Of a stretch of DNA of 64,000 nt, positions 1 through 8,842 are shown piece after piece (the first letter of the stretch is position 1; each line of letters opens with the position of its first letter). This DNA is from Bacillus sp. DNRA2 (GTDB taxonomy: Bacteria; Bacillota; Bacilli; Bacillales; Cytobacillaceae). A program made the translations under genes and the position numbers. The stretch lies in NCBI RefSeq assembly GCF_012843265.1, contig NZ_JABAIT010000016.1:1-64000 (forward strand). The letters run 5' to 3'. The notes under the pieces were generated by a model that saw only the letters and a list, made by a program, of their open reading frames with translations, searched no databases and was not told where the DNA came from.

Positions 1-12
1 TTGTTTACCCAT
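1..12 (-). CDS. 5' end of an unidentified gene leaving the window
   Basis: An ATG on the minus strand at position 12 is preceded by an AGGGGA-type ribosome binding site about 7 nt away. Only four codons (M-G-K-Q) lie inside the window, so the product cannot be recognised. A second in-frame ATG at position 18 sits too close to the binding site to be the start. Confidence 0.35.
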
Positions 13-92
13 ATCCATTCCCCTAAGGATTTATACGAACAGTGTATCGAACAGTTATCCACAAGTCGAGAATTTTATAATTTCCTAAACAA

Positions 93-133
93 CAAAAAAG
101 GCATACTCACTTGGCGATCAGTTGAGTATGCCT
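93..133 (-). terminator. Rho-independent terminator
   Basis: An 11-bp perfect stem (99-109 with 123-133) is followed on the minus strand by a six-T run. It would end minus-strand transcription coming from the Spo0E-like gene. Confidence 0.75.
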
Positions 134-282
134 CTTAATTATTTCGTTATCTATTTATCTAAAAATCGGGATAGTTTAGTTGCACATGGAAGACTTGTCC
201 ATGTACCAAACTGATTTATTGCATTCAAAAAACCATCACTGAGAAAGCTTCAAAATGTCGTCCAGTATAAGAAATCAGATTT

Positions 283-534
283 TCAAACTTCGACAAGCAC
301 ATTGGGAAATAGTGCCATCATCGACCAAAGTACTGCCTTGCTTCCCTCCTGTCGCTTTAATTTCTGGTAAGCTTCCTTCTGATATTGAAAAATGAGCTGG
401 TCCAATTCCTGGCTCCGCCTTACCGTTTCAGCATCAGTTAGAGTTTTCCCCTTTTTTTCGACCGTATCAACCAGTCTTGATTTGGATCTGTTAATCTCTT
501 CTAATAATGTCTTACTTTCCTTTTCCTGGTACAA
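283..534 (-). CDS. Spo0E-like aspartyl-phosphate phosphatase
   Basis: This 83-residue protein resembles the Spo0E family of small two-helix phosphatases, which dephosphorylate Spo0A~P and so delay sporulation. The family signature is visible: an N-terminal helix (LLEEINRSKSRL), a G-containing turn, then the S-Q-E-L-D-x-L-I motif around residues 41-48 with the catalytic S-Q-x-x-D pattern. The start is TTG at 534, supported by an AGGAGG about 8 nt upstream (542-549). The C-terminal tail after residue 60 is not part of the core family. It is monocistronic. The specific paralogue and target cannot be told from sequence. Confidence 0.8.
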   Translation of the reverse strand: MYQEKESKTLLEEINRSKSRLVDTVEKKGKTLTDAETVRRSQELDQLIFQYQKEAYQKLKRQEGSKAVLWSMMALFPNVLVEV

Positions 535-740
535 CTTCTGTTTCCTCCTAACCCAATCCCATATCGTTCAATTTTTAAATTAAGCAATGGTACTGATGAA
601 TTATCACAAGAAATAAGCTAAAAGTAAATAGAATCGCAAAACTAGACATTTTTTTTAATGTATAAATTTATCGACAGCATTTGTCGAATTTTCACTTGCT
701 TTCATTGGCACTATCTTTTTCTGTATTGCTAGCAAATATT

Positions 741-960
741 GCTCCAATCACCCTTATTGGTGCTATATTTTCCGGTAACACTTGTAAAATATTGCTCCAA
801 TCACCCTCATTGGTACTACTTTTTCCGATATCACCACCAAAATATAGCTCCAATCACCCTCATTGGTACTACTTTTTCCGATATCACCACCAAAATATAG
901 CTCCAACCACCCTTATTGGTACTACTTTTTTCCGATATCACTACAAAATATAGCTCCAAT
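741..960. repeat. 53-bp tandem repeat array (4 full copies plus ends)
   Basis: Copies begin at 741, 794, 847 and 900, each exactly 53 bp, with a truncated fifth from 953 and a degenerate copy before 741. Copies 2 and 3 are nearly identical. Each contains a CCAAT-N7-ATTGG inverted repeat (744-760 in copy 1). Because 53 is not a multiple of three and the open frame through it has no ribosome binding site, it is not coding. The 535-977 stretch holds nothing else I recognise. Confidence 0.9.
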
Positions 961-977
961 CAACATATTGTTTGATC

Positions 978-1901
978 TCATTGATAAAATGTCCATTGTC
1001 CATATCCAACTTTGTTAAAATATTTATTTAATATTCTAGCAATCCAACGAATATCAATTTGAACTTGGCACCACTGATAAACCGCTACGGTCGTAATCTT
1101 CATCTCCGGAAATAGCAATCTTAACTCCACCACACTCCGCAATACTACATCTTCAATCTTCTCCACTTGCCCGCAATCTGCGCAAATAAGTTTTCTCCCA
1201 TTTACCACAAGAGAAAATGATCCACATATTTTGCACTTAACACCCTTCCGAAGTGAACCAAAACTATACGAAGGTAACACAAGATAAGATACATCCGAAA
1301 TATGCTGATCCACTAGCATTTCAGCAAGTTTTAAGTGTGAACCATTTAGATTAGCGGGTTTTGTATTTAAATCTTGGATGAAGTGATTAAGTTGAGGTCT
1401 ATATACAATGGGTTCATTCATTGGAGCGTCATACAAGAAGAATTCAGGATTAATGAAGACGACATTTCCATCAACAGCAAGATTAAAACCATTTCTTTGG
1501 ATTAATTTACTCAGCAATATTTTGCTTCGATTTAGTTGTTCTAAAGGATTCTTTGTAAAATTGTTCGGAGAGTTGGAGAAATAGTGAAAGTTTTTATCCA
1601 TGTAATAATAATTACCATCAAAGTTTTTGATTTCAGATAGGATGATTGATGTTTGAGTGATAATGGTGGTATCGAGTTGAAATTTATTGTTGTCTTGCAT
1701 GAGGAATAAATCGTTTAGTATGTAAAATTTTTGATTGAGTCCAGCGCTGGCTGTGATTTCATCAAATTGAACTTCTCCTTCATATCCTTTCTTTAGGTAA
1801 TGGTAGTCTTGCCTTGTTTTAGCTGGTAAATCCATTCTTCCATTTAAGATACGAAACTTCTTCAATTCCTTTGATTCTGTTCTATTTTTAAAAAATTCCA
1901 T
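978..1901 (-). CDS. NERD-domain protein with C-terminal zinc ribbon
   Basis: This 307-residue protein carries a nuclease-related (NERD) domain in its N-terminal half: the G-x-E-G-E segment at residues 39-43, Asp77 and the E-x-K pair at residues 90-92 match the restriction-endonuclease-like core. A zinc ribbon follows, with Cys223, Cys226, Cys240 and Cys243. The C-terminal 60 residues look like a helical DNA-binding segment. No signal peptide or membrane segment is present, so it should be cytoplasmic. An AAGGGAGTGG binding site precedes ATG 1901. NERD proteins are often found on plasmids and in nucleic-acid processing contexts, but the substrate is unknown. The 53-bp repeat array lies just beyond its stop codon. 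Confidence 0.75.
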   Translation of the reverse strand: MEFFKNRTESKELKKFRILNGRMDLPAKTRQDYHYLKKGYEGEVQFDEITASAGLNQKFYILNDLFLMQDNNKFQLDTTIITQTSIILSEIKNFDGNYYYMDKNFHYFSNSPNNFTKNPLEQLNRSKILLSKLIQRNGFNLAVDGNVVFINPEFFLYDAPMNEPIVYRPQLNHFIQDLNTKPANLNGSHLKLAEMLVDQHISDVSYLVLPSYSFGSLRKGVKCKICGSFSLVVNGRKLICADCGQVEKIEDVVLRSVVELRLLFPEMKITTVAVYQWCQVQIDIRWIARILNKYFNKVGYGQWTFYQ

Positions 1902-1996
1902 TTTCCACTCCCTTTCTGCGATTCCAAAAACATCATATAAAATTCCGACTATATATCACATGGACATAATGTGAATTTTCTAAATTCAACAGAGAA

Positions 1997-2031
1997 ACAA
2001 AAAATGAGGTCGTGACAATGGCCACGACCTC
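1997..2031 (-). terminator. Rho-independent terminator of ogt
   Basis: A 9-bp stem GAGGTCGTG (2006-2014) pairs with 2023-2031 and is followed on the minus strand by a T-rich run. It lies directly after the methyltransferase stop codon. Confidence 0.85.
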
Positions 2032-2039
2032 AAAAAATA

Positions 2040-2525
2040 TTATAGCGCACCTTCAAATTCTAGCAACTTCTCTTTAATGTCAACACGAGTACCGGCGTAT
2101 CCAGTGAGAGTACGATTTTTGCCAATGACACGATGACATGGAATAATGATTGGAAAGCGATTAGCCTTGTTAGCTTGACCGATGGCACGGACTGCTTTGG
2201 GATTTTCAACAGCATTAGCAATGTCCTGATAGCTTCTTGTTTCCCCATATGGAATCAAGCTTAATTGCTCCCAAACTGCCTTTTGGAAATCAGTCCCCAA
2301 AATCCCTAACTCCAGATCAAACGTCTTTCTTTTTCCAGAAAAATATTCCTGTAATTGCTTAGCCGTCTCCTGAAGAATGGGATGTTCTGGTTGATAGATT
2401 ATTGTATTGATATCCTCATTGCGATTAAAATCCGCTTCACCTAAATGTATGACAGCAAGCTGGTCACTTTCAGCAACTAAGTAAAGCTCATCAATTAACG
2501 AATTCACTTTAGAATAATAGCGCAT
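2040..2525 (-). CDS. ogt: Methylated-DNA--protein-cysteine methyltransferase
   Basis: This 161-residue protein removes alkyl groups from O6-methylguanine by suicide transfer to its own cysteine. The active-site motif P-C-H-R is at residues 129-132 (acceptor Cys130), preceded by the Y-Q-D-I-A helix-turn-helix start and an Asn/Arg-finger region (IGQANKANRFP) typical of Ogt/MGMT. The N-terminal Ada-like domain is short, as in Gram-positive Ogt. I chose ATG 2525 because a GAAAGGGTGG binding site precedes it; an upstream in-frame ATG at 2579 has no such site and falls inside the por terminator. Monocistronic, with its own terminator. Confidence 0.92.
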   Translation of the reverse strand: MRYYSKVNSLIDELYLVAESDQLAVIHLGEADFNRNEDINTIIYQPEHPILQETAKQLQEYFSGKRKTFDLELGILGTDFQKAVWEQLSLIPYGETRSYQDIANAVENPKAVRAIGQANKANRFPIIIPCHRVIGKNRTLTGYAGTRVDIKEKLLEFEGAL

Positions 2526-2562
2526 CAAACCACCCTTTCTTTCATTAATTATACTTTCTTGC

Positions 2563-2593
2563 AAAAAGAAACCCAACACCTAAGGCGCTGGGT
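2563..2593 (-). terminator. Terminator of the por operon
   Basis: On the minus strand an 11-bp stem with G-U pairs (2571-2581 with 2583-2593) is followed by TTCTTTTT. It separates porAB from ogt. Confidence 0.6.
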
Positions 2594-2668
2594 CAAACAT
2601 ATATATAAATAGGAATGGGTTATAAAAAACAATTAATCAAATCGGAACGGATTTACAAATATTTATTC

Positions 2669-4963
2669 TTATAGGAATGGGCTTTCGTGTTTAGCTTTTA
2701 GCTTAAGCCATCTTCTTTCAACTTCTACTTCAAATTGTTCAAGTAAATGCTTGTTCTCTTCTTTTAAGAGATGCTTCGTTTTGCCCATGTATTTTAACCA
2801 ATCAGCTACAGGAATCTTTTTATTCTTAGCTTCTGGATCATAAGTAATCGTTGTTTCCCCTTGTTCAATTTCATAAAGTGGGAAGAAGTTAGAGTTAACA
2901 GCTGCCTCAACAATAACATTTCCATAACGATCTTCAGATTTCCAGTTCAGTGGACATGCAATCAAAATTTTACCATAAACAGTACCAACATTTTGTGCAT
3001 ACCATTGAGCTTTTGCTGCTTTCTTAATCAAATCTTGTGGGAATGCCTCTACTCCAGTAAATACATATGGAATGTTTGTTGCCGCCATAATTTGAGCTGT
3101 ATCTTTATGGTGGAACGTTTTACCTTTTTGGGTCTTCCCAATCGATGAAGTACTTGTCATATGACCTATTGGTGTTGAGTAAGACATTTGAGAACCTGTG
3201 TTCATATAGCCTTCATTATCATACTCAAGCATGATCAATTTATGGCCGCGCAGCGCCGTACCAATCGCAGAACCCATACCAATATCCATACCACCGTCAC
3301 CAGTAATCATAACGAAGGTTGCATCATCAGAAACTTCAATTTCTCCGCGTTTCTTTAATTCCAAGAAAGCTTCAACAGTACCAGACAATGTTGCTGCACC
3401 ATTTTGGAAAAGGTTATGAATCATCGTTTGTTTATGAGATGTATAAGGATATGATGTTGTAGTTACATAGGCACAGCCTGTTTGATAAAGGACTACAACA
3501 TCCCCTTCGATTCCTTTAAAGAACAATTCAAGTCCGCCGAAAATACCGCAGCCCGGACAAGCACCATGGCCTGAGCCAATACGCTTTGGCTTAGTCGTAA
3601 GTGCTCTTAAAGGCGGAATTTTCACCTTTAATTTATGTGTTTCTTCATCTTGTGTTACCTGAATAAGTCCTGTTTTAAATGCATCATCATGCTGTGGTTC
3701 AATGACAGGCTTTAAGATTTTTTCCGGATTACCTGGAACATGGCCATAATAATCAAATGGTTTTTCTGCATAGCCTTTTTCCATTGCATCAACGGTCATT
3801 TGGAAGAACGCCTCAGCATCATCAGCATAGAAATCTTTACCGCCAAGACCGAATACACGGCTAAGCACGATTGTTTTATTTTCTTTGTCATCTTGTAATG
3901 CAGATTTTACTTCATGAGTTAAGTTAGGGCCATTAGCTCCGTAAGAATCCGCACGCTCTCCAACAAGCAACGCTTTTACATTTTTCAATGCTTCACGGAT
4001 TTCTTTTGCTGGGAATGGACGGATAATATTAGGGCTGATAACGCCTGCCTTAATCCCCTGAGCTCTTAACTTATCAACAACATCTTTTGCGGATTCAGCT
4101 GCTGAGTTTAATAGGAAAAGAGCTACCTCTGCATCTTCCATTTTGTATAAATCCAGTACATCATAGTTTCGACCAGAAAGTTCCGCATACTCTGCTGCTA
4201 CCTCACGGAAAACTTCACCAGCACGATAAATTGCTTCTGATTGCTGGAAGTGATTGTTTGTTAAATCATGACCGTCCATATGGGCGCCGATTGTAACAGG
4301 TTTTTTCGGATCGCGAGCAAAATTATAATCAGTTGGGCACTCCCCAACAAATTTTTGAACGATTTTACGGTCCTTGAAGTAATTTACTTTACGCTTTTGG
4401 TGGGAAGTGAAGAAACCATCATAAGCGACGATAACCGGTAATCTTACTTCTGAATGCTCAGCAATTTTTAATGCCATAATGTTCATATCGTAAACGGCCT
4501 GTGGTGTTTTAGCTGTTAAAATAACCCATCCAGTATTTAAACCGTAGTATAAATCAGAATGGTCACCACGAATATCAAGCGGACCACTTACAGAACGAGT
4601 TACCAAGTTCATAACCATCGGGAAACGAGTTCCAGCTTGAACTGGTAATTGCTCGATCATATATAAAAATCCGTTCGCACTAGTTGCGTTAAAAACACGA
4701 GCACCAGTGACTGCTGCACCGTAGCAAATACCTGCTGAACCATGCTCACCGTCTGCTGGAATTAACTTGATATCGTGTTCGCCACGCGCTTTCATCATAT
4801 CTAAGTATTGCGCTACCTCTGTTGAAGGAGTGATTGGGAAATATCCCATAATATGATAATTAATTTGAGCTGCAGCCATCGCAGCCATTTCATTTCCAGA
4901 CTCAAATGTAGTTACTTGTTCTGCAGAAATTCCAGTTGTAACTTTATCTTCAAGAAGTGCCAT
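2669..4963 (-). CDS. Pyruvate:ferredoxin-type oxidoreductase, fused alpha/beta subunit
   Basis: This 764-residue protein fuses two subunits of a 2-oxoacid:ferredoxin oxidoreductase, which decarboxylates a 2-oxoacid to acyl-CoA and reduces ferredoxin. Residues about 20-390 are the PorA part: pyrimidine-binding domain with G-Y-x-P-I-T-P-S-T and R-S-V-S-G-P-L-x-I, then the transketolase-C-like domain. Residues about 465-720 are the PorB TPP-binding part, with G-H-G-A-C-P-G-C-G and the G-D-G-G-M-D-I-G TPP motif; Y-D-N-E-G-Y-M-N-T-G resembles PorB rather than KorB, favouring pyruvate. No iron-sulfur motif of its own beyond scattered cysteines; clusters are on the partner. It starts inside a TAATG overlap with the upstream gene, indicating translational coupling. 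Substrate choice is inference. Confidence 0.88.
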   Translation of the reverse strand: MALLEDKVTTGISAEQVTTFESGNEMAAMAAAQINYHIMGYFPITPSTEVAQYLDMMKARGEHDIKLIPADGEHGSAGICYGAAVTGARVFNATSANGFLYMIEQLPVQAGTRFPMVMNLVTRSVSGPLDIRGDHSDLYYGLNTGWVILTAKTPQAVYDMNIMALKIAEHSEVRLPVIVAYDGFFTSHQKRKVNYFKDRKIVQKFVGECPTDYNFARDPKKPVTIGAHMDGHDLTNNHFQQSEAIYRAGEVFREVAAEYAELSGRNYDVLDLYKMEDAEVALFLLNSAAESAKDVVDKLRAQGIKAGVISPNIIRPFPAKEIREALKNVKALLVGERADSYGANGPNLTHEVKSALQDDKENKTIVLSRVFGLGGKDFYADDAEAFFQMTVDAMEKGYAEKPFDYYGHVPGNPEKILKPVIEPQHDDAFKTGLIQVTQDEETHKLKVKIPPLRALTTKPKRIGSGHGACPGCGIFGGLELFFKGIEGDVVVLYQTGCAYVTTTSYPYTSHKQTMIHNLFQNGAATLSGTVEAFLELKKRGEIEVSDDATFVMITGDGGMDIGMGSAIGTALRGHKLIMLEYDNEGYMNTGSQMSYSTPIGHMTSTSSIGKTQKGKTFHHKDTAQIMAATNIPYVFTGVEAFPQDLIKKAAKAQWYAQNVGTVYGKILIACPLNWKSEDRYGNVIVEAAVNSNFFPLYEIEQGETTITYDPEAKNKKIPVADWLKYMGKTKHLLKEENKHLLEQFEVEVERRWLKLKAKHESPFL

Positions 4964-5976
4964 TATTTCATACCCCCTGTAACATACGGAAAGTTCTGTT
5001 TCACTCGATTTTCATCTGCAAAGCCGATTACTTCACGTAAATCGTTTAATGCATCTGTTGGACAAGCCTCAACGCACTTTAAGCAGCCTTTGCAATATTG
5101 ATAATCAATACCTTTAAGGAACATTTGCTTGCGGCCGCGCTTATCTTCGCCTTCTTCCCAAACAAAACAATAATCCGGGCATACGTTATCACACGCTGCA
5201 CAATGAATACAGGACTCAGCCTTGTATTCTGGTAAGAAGCCTTGACGAGATCCGCTCAAATCCTTATAAATACTGTTAGCTTGAGCAACAATCACGCCGC
5301 CAAGTTCTTGAGTCATATAACCTAAAAGTGGCTGTGGACGTTTGAATGCTTTTCCTTCCACGCCTTCAGGAGTTTCGTATGTTTTAAATGTTACTGAATT
5401 ATACCCTCTGTCAAAAGTACGAATATTAGGTTCAACTAAATGAGGGTATTTCTTCTCAAACGTTTTGCGAATGACCTTTCTCATCGCATCAGGATCAAGG
5501 AAATCACAAATGCGGAACAACGCGCCTAACATTGCCGTATTAACCTTTGTCTTTTCTTCAACAGCGATTGTTAAGGCATCAAGAATGGCTAATGTACCGT
5601 ATTCCAACTTTAAATCTTTTTTAACTTCATCAAAATCACGTTCTGTGTTTACAAGTACAATTCCATCTGCAGCTAAACCGCTTACAACATCAATTGTTTT
5701 ATAAAGCGCTTCATGGAAAACACCCACCACATGCGGCTGCTCAATTGGACTGTGATCTCTAATTTCAACTTCTGGTTCACAGAAACGAATAAAACTTTTT
5801 ACTGGAGAACCTTTCTTTTCTGAACCATAGGAAGAAAAGTTCGAACCATTAAGCCCCAAACCTAAAACTCCAGCTTCAGCTAACATTTTTCCAGCTAAAT
5901 TGGCCCCTAATCCTCCAATTGATTCCAGACGGATTTCATAAAAACCAAGGTCATTTTTTTTCGGTAAGACTGACAT
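4963..5976 (-). CDS. 2-oxoacid:ferredoxin oxidoreductase, fused gamma/delta subunit
   Basis: This 337-residue protein joins the PorG domain (residues about 12-200, with the G-G-L-G-A-N-L-A-G-K nucleotide/CoA-binding start) to a two-cluster ferredoxin domain near residues 255-320. Both [4Fe-4S] motifs are visible: C-I-H-C-A-A-C-D-N-V-C-P and C-K-G-C-L-K-C-V-E-A-C-P. It should relay electrons from the TPP centre of the following gene to ferredoxin. It is the first gene of a two-gene operon and its stop overlaps the next start by one base. The 346-bp upstream region contains an FNR-like box, hinting at oxygen-responsive control. Four subunits compressed into two genes is a compact arrangement. 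Confidence 0.88.
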   Translation of the reverse strand: MSVLPKKNDLGFYEIRLESIGGLGANLAGKMLAEAGVLGLGLNGSNFSSYGSEKKGSPVKSFIRFCEPEVEIRDHSPIEQPHVVGVFHEALYKTIDVVSGLAADGIVLVNTERDFDEVKKDLKLEYGTLAILDALTIAVEEKTKVNTAMLGALFRICDFLDPDAMRKVIRKTFEKKYPHLVEPNIRTFDRGYNSVTFKTYETPEGVEGKAFKRPQPLLGYMTQELGGVIVAQANSIYKDLSGSRQGFLPEYKAESCIHCAACDNVCPDYCFVWEEGEDKRGRKQMFLKGIDYQYCKGCLKCVEACPTDALNDLREVIGFADENRVKQNFPYVTGGMK

Positions 5977-6074
5977 GTTCTCCCTCCCAGTACTTTTCCA
6001 TCATTGGTTAAATTAATTTAACACAAATGACATATTTTCTAATTGCATTGTATTACATGAAAGTTATTTACGCT

Positions 6075-6090
6075 GTGACAAATGTCATAC
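6075..6090. promoter_or_regulatory. Candidate FNR/CRP-family site upstream of por
   Basis: The sequence TGTGA-N6-TCATA differs from the Bacillus Fnr consensus TGTGA-N6-TCACA at one position. It lies about 100 bp before the por operon start. The rest of 5977-6322, between the divergent por and two-component genes, is AT-rich with no gene that I can support. Confidence 0.4.
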
Positions 6091-6322
6091 ACTACTCAAA
6101 AAGATTATAACACAGTTTATTTTATTATGCTACACCCCTTATTTATTATGGGTTTTAACTTATTTTCTTTTTATATAACAGATGACAAATTGTAATATAA
6201 CAGACTGATCACTCAAGTTTTTTAGCGGAAAAAATATTAATTTTTCCATTTTTCTATCAGATTAAATTGGTATGATGAAAGAAAAACAATTTTTTCTGTT
6301 GAAATTGCGTTTAAGAAAGTGA

Positions 6323-7009
6323 GTGATTCGCTTGCATATTTTATTAGCAGAAGATGATGAAAGGTTAGGGAAGCTAATTAACCACATGCTTCAAAAGGAA
6401 CTGCATGTGGTCGATTGGGTTAAAAATGGTGATGATGCGTACGATTATGCCCGATTGACAGACTACGATTGTCTTGTATTAGATTGGATGATGCCAAGAC
6501 GAAGCGGAATTGAGGTTTGTAAGCAAATTCGGAAAAATGGTTATCAAGGTGGAATTTTATTTATTACAGCAAAAGATTCAATCGAGGACATGGTATTAGG
6601 ATTAGATTCAGGAGCAGACGATTATATCGTTAAACCATTTCAGTTTGAGGAATTATTAGCAAGACTACGGGCAGTATCCAGACGTAAGGAAAAGGTATTT
6701 GAAGAAATCCTTCAAGCTGGCAACCTAAAACTAAATATGTCGACCCATACCGCTACTAAGAATGAAGAAGCAATCGACCTTTCAAGAAAGGAATATCACC
6801 TGCTAGAGTTGTTATTAAGAAATAAAAACCAAGTGATACCAAGGGAAATCTTATTCGAAAAAATATGGGGCTTTGAAACATTCGTTTCTGATAACGCCTT
6901 AGATTCACTTGTTAAGCTTGTCAGAAAAAAAATAGATACAAAAGGTAAGCCTTCCCTGATAAAAACAGTTCGAGGGATTGGTTATTTAGTGAGGGATTGC
7001 GATGTTTAA
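6323..7009 (+). CDS. OmpR-family response regulator
   Basis: This 228-residue regulator has a receiver domain (acidic pocket D11-D12, phospho-acceptor Asp54 in L-D-W-M-M-P, Lys104) and a C-terminal winged-helix DNA-binding domain (residues about 130-225, ending G-I-G-Y-L-V). The annotated start is GTG 6323; TTG 6332 is an attractive alternative because GTGA precedes it at normal spacing and the shortened protein starts M-H-I-L-L-A-E-D-D as relatives do. It overlaps the kinase gene by 8 bases. Its targets are unknown, but the convergent redox module at 8267-10696 is the obvious candidate (inference). Confidence 0.92.
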   Translation: MIRLHILLAEDDERLGKLINHMLQKELHVVDWVKNGDDAYDYARLTDYDCLVLDWMMPRRSGIEVCKQIRKNGYQGGILFITAKDSIEDMVLGLDSGADDYIVKPFQFEELLARLRAVSRRKEKVFEEILQAGNLKLNMSTHTATKNEEAIDLSRKEYHLLELLLRNKNQVIPREILFEKIWGFETFVSDNALDSLVKLVRKKIDTKGKPSLIKTVRGIGYLVRDCDV

Positions 7010-8243
7010 CGACGTCAAAAAGAAGCTGACTTTTCTTTATACAGGCTCTTTGTTGATATCCTTGATTATCTTTATTAGCCTGTTATATTATCTTATCTCG
7101 CATCAAATAGTATTAAAGCAACAACATGAGCTCAGCGATTTTTACGAAAAGGAACGTCATGAAATTCTCGAGAATTATTATGAAGATGATGATGAACAGG
7201 AACTAGAATTTGATCCAGGCAAGAGAATCTTTTTTTATGTTTTCTCACATGAGGAACGTTTAATCTTTGGCAATGAGACGATTCGGAATTATTCATACAG
7301 ACTAGAACACGAATACCTACTAAAGAGCAAAAGTGGTTCGGAGTTCATTAAAGACAGATGGCAAAATCAACACCTGTTAATATTGAAAGATTTAATACCA
7401 ATTTCTGATAATAAGCAAGCGACCATATTCATTGGTATGGATATAACCAATGAAGTTCACTTCATCCAAAACATCACTTGGATATTAATCGGATTGACGA
7501 TTATTTTTAGTTTGTTATTCGGATTACTTGGCTACTATTTCGCCGGTCAAGCGATGAAACCTATCGGGAAAGCATTTGAAAAACAAAGAAAGTTTGTTTC
7601 GGATGCTTCACATGAACTTCGGACTCCATTAAGTATTTTTTATAGTTCAGTTGATTTGTTAATGCGTGAGGAAAAGGAGAACCTTAGCCCGTTTGGCCAA
7701 GAAGTCCTTTTAGATGTAAAATCCGAAAGTGAAATGATGAGTAAGCTTATTAACGACTTACTTTTTCTGGCAAGAAGTGATAATCAGCAACTCGTTCTAG
7801 AAAGAAAAGATATCAACCTTTCAAAATTACTCCATTCATTAGTAGATAAAGTCTCAAGAACAATCTCAGCACAAGTATCTTTAGAGTCCTCTATCCAAGA
7901 TGATCTACATTTCTTTGGAGATGAGGTTCGTATTCAACAATTGATGTATATCCTAATCGATAATGCCTTTAGGTATACTCCAAATGGGACAGTTACAATT
8001 TCTTTAATTAAAAATCAAACCGGCATTAACATAACGATAGAGGATACAGGAGTTGGTATTCAAGCTGACGATTTACCGCATATATTTGACAGATTTTATC
8101 GCGCTGATAAATCTAGGGTAAGAGATGGCTCTGGTTTAGGGCTGTCAATTGCCAAAACGATTGTTGAAGCCCATAATGGAAAAATTAGCGCAAAAAGTGA
8201 ACCAGATGTTGGAACAAAATTTACCATCACCTTCAAAATTTAA
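7002..8243 (+). CDS. Membrane sensor histidine kinase
   Basis: This 413-residue kinase has two membrane segments (about residues 13-32 and 158-180) flanking an extracytoplasmic sensor of about 125 residues that is rich in Asp and Glu (residues 60-72). The H-box S-H-E-L-R-T-P has phospho-acceptor His204; the N box (D-N-A-F-R-Y-T-P), G1 (D-T-G-V-G-I) and G2 (G-S-G-L-G-L) follow. A HAMP linker is short or absent. It is translationally coupled to the response regulator. The acidic sensor could bind a cation or basic peptide, but the signal is unknown. Confidence 0.92.
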   Translation: MFNDVKKKLTFLYTGSLLISLIIFISLLYYLISHQIVLKQQHELSDFYEKERHEILENYYEDDDEQELEFDPGKRIFFYVFSHEERLIFGNETIRNYSYRLEHEYLLKSKSGSEFIKDRWQNQHLLILKDLIPISDNKQATIFIGMDITNEVHFIQNITWILIGLTIIFSLLFGLLGYYFAGQAMKPIGKAFEKQRKFVSDASHELRTPLSIFYSSVDLLMREEKENLSPFGQEVLLDVKSESEMMSKLINDLLFLARSDNQQLVLERKDINLSKLLHSLVDKVSRTISAQVSLESSIQDDLHFFGDEVRIQQLMYILIDNAFRYTPNGTVTISLIKNQTGINITIEDTGVGIQADDLPHIFDRFYRADKSRVRDGSGLGLSIAKTIVEAHNGKISAKSEPDVGTKFTITFKI

Positions 8244-8251
8244 TCTAAAAG

Positions 8252-8284
8252 AAAAAAACGCAGCGTTTATACCTGCGTTTTTTT
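8252..8284. terminator. Bidirectional terminator between kinase and redox operon
   Basis: A 12-bp stem (8252-8263 with 8273-8284) is flanked by A and T runs, serving both convergent transcripts. It overlaps the last codons of the ferric-reductase-like gene. Confidence 0.85.
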
Positions 8285-8842
8285 CGTGACTGCTTTGACA
8301 GTTGCTCCTGCACCAGTTCCTACTTCCATTCCTTTAGCAATCCCTAATATTAGTATGACGGCAATCGAAACTATATATATTAATTTAGCCCAGCCTTCCT
8401 GTGAATCCGTGCCAATCATGATGCCATGAATAGCCATTAATAACCACGCTGGAATTGCCAATAAATGAACTTTTTTCCATACTGTTCTGCCTAATTTTTT
8501 CATAAAGAAATCCGATGAACCGATAATGATGAGGAACAAATAAAAGGAAATCGTCCCTAAACCCGAATAAAACGGCTCATTCTCTGCACTAAACGGAATA
8601 AGTATACTTAACAGAGGATATTCAATATATTGATCCCAAAATAGCATCAACATATGAAACACAATGACTAACAACCCAAGCCATCCACTATTTTGGTGAA
8701 CTAATAAAAATTCACCCTTCCGTTTTTTTAATCCAGCAAATGCTTGTAAAAATCCAAACACTAAAGAAATTGTTAACAAAAAATAACTCAAAAACCCAGA
8801 CAGACGGATTAAGTTCCATGTCGATAAATATTCGTTAACCAT
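8267..8842 (-). CDS. Ferric-reductase-like transmembrane haem protein
   Basis: This 191-residue protein has five predicted membrane segments (about 14-36, 53-71, 93-112, 125-145, 151-170). Two histidine pairs, His49/His63 and His126/His139, spaced 13-14 residues apart, match the bis-haem pattern of the ferric-reductase-like (FRD/MsrQ/YedZ) family, so it probably passes electrons across the membrane. Lys/Arg-rich loops at 39-42 and 115-124 put the C-terminus in the cytoplasm. No separate FAD/NAD(P)H domain is present. The C-terminal tail holds A-G-A-T-V-K-A-V (178-185), reminiscent of the S-G-A-T flavinylation motif. The start overlaps the stop of the ApbE gene by 8 bases, so the two are coupled. 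Confidence 0.8.
   Translation of the reverse strand: MVNEYLSTWNLIRLSGFLSYFLLTISLVFGFLQAFAGLKKRKGEFLLVHQNSGWLGLLVIVFHMLMLFWDQYIEYPLLSILIPFSAENEPFYSGLGTISFYLFLIIIGSSDFFMKKLGRTVWKKVHLLAIPAWLLMAIHGIMIGTDSQEGWAKLIYIVSIAVILILGIAKGMEVGTGAGATVKAVTKKTQV

Noticed and set aside
55-63. Perfect DnaA box (TTATCCACA)
   Set aside because: A single 9-mer is expected by chance about once in a window of this size. No cluster or dnaA/dnaN gene is present.
681-953. Open frame of 90 codons over the repeat array
   Set aside because: The 53-bp period shifts frame between copies, and there is no ribosome binding site. It is a by-product of the repeat.
741-960. CRISPR array
   Set aside because: The units are directly adjacent 53-bp copies without unique spacers, and no cas gene is nearby.
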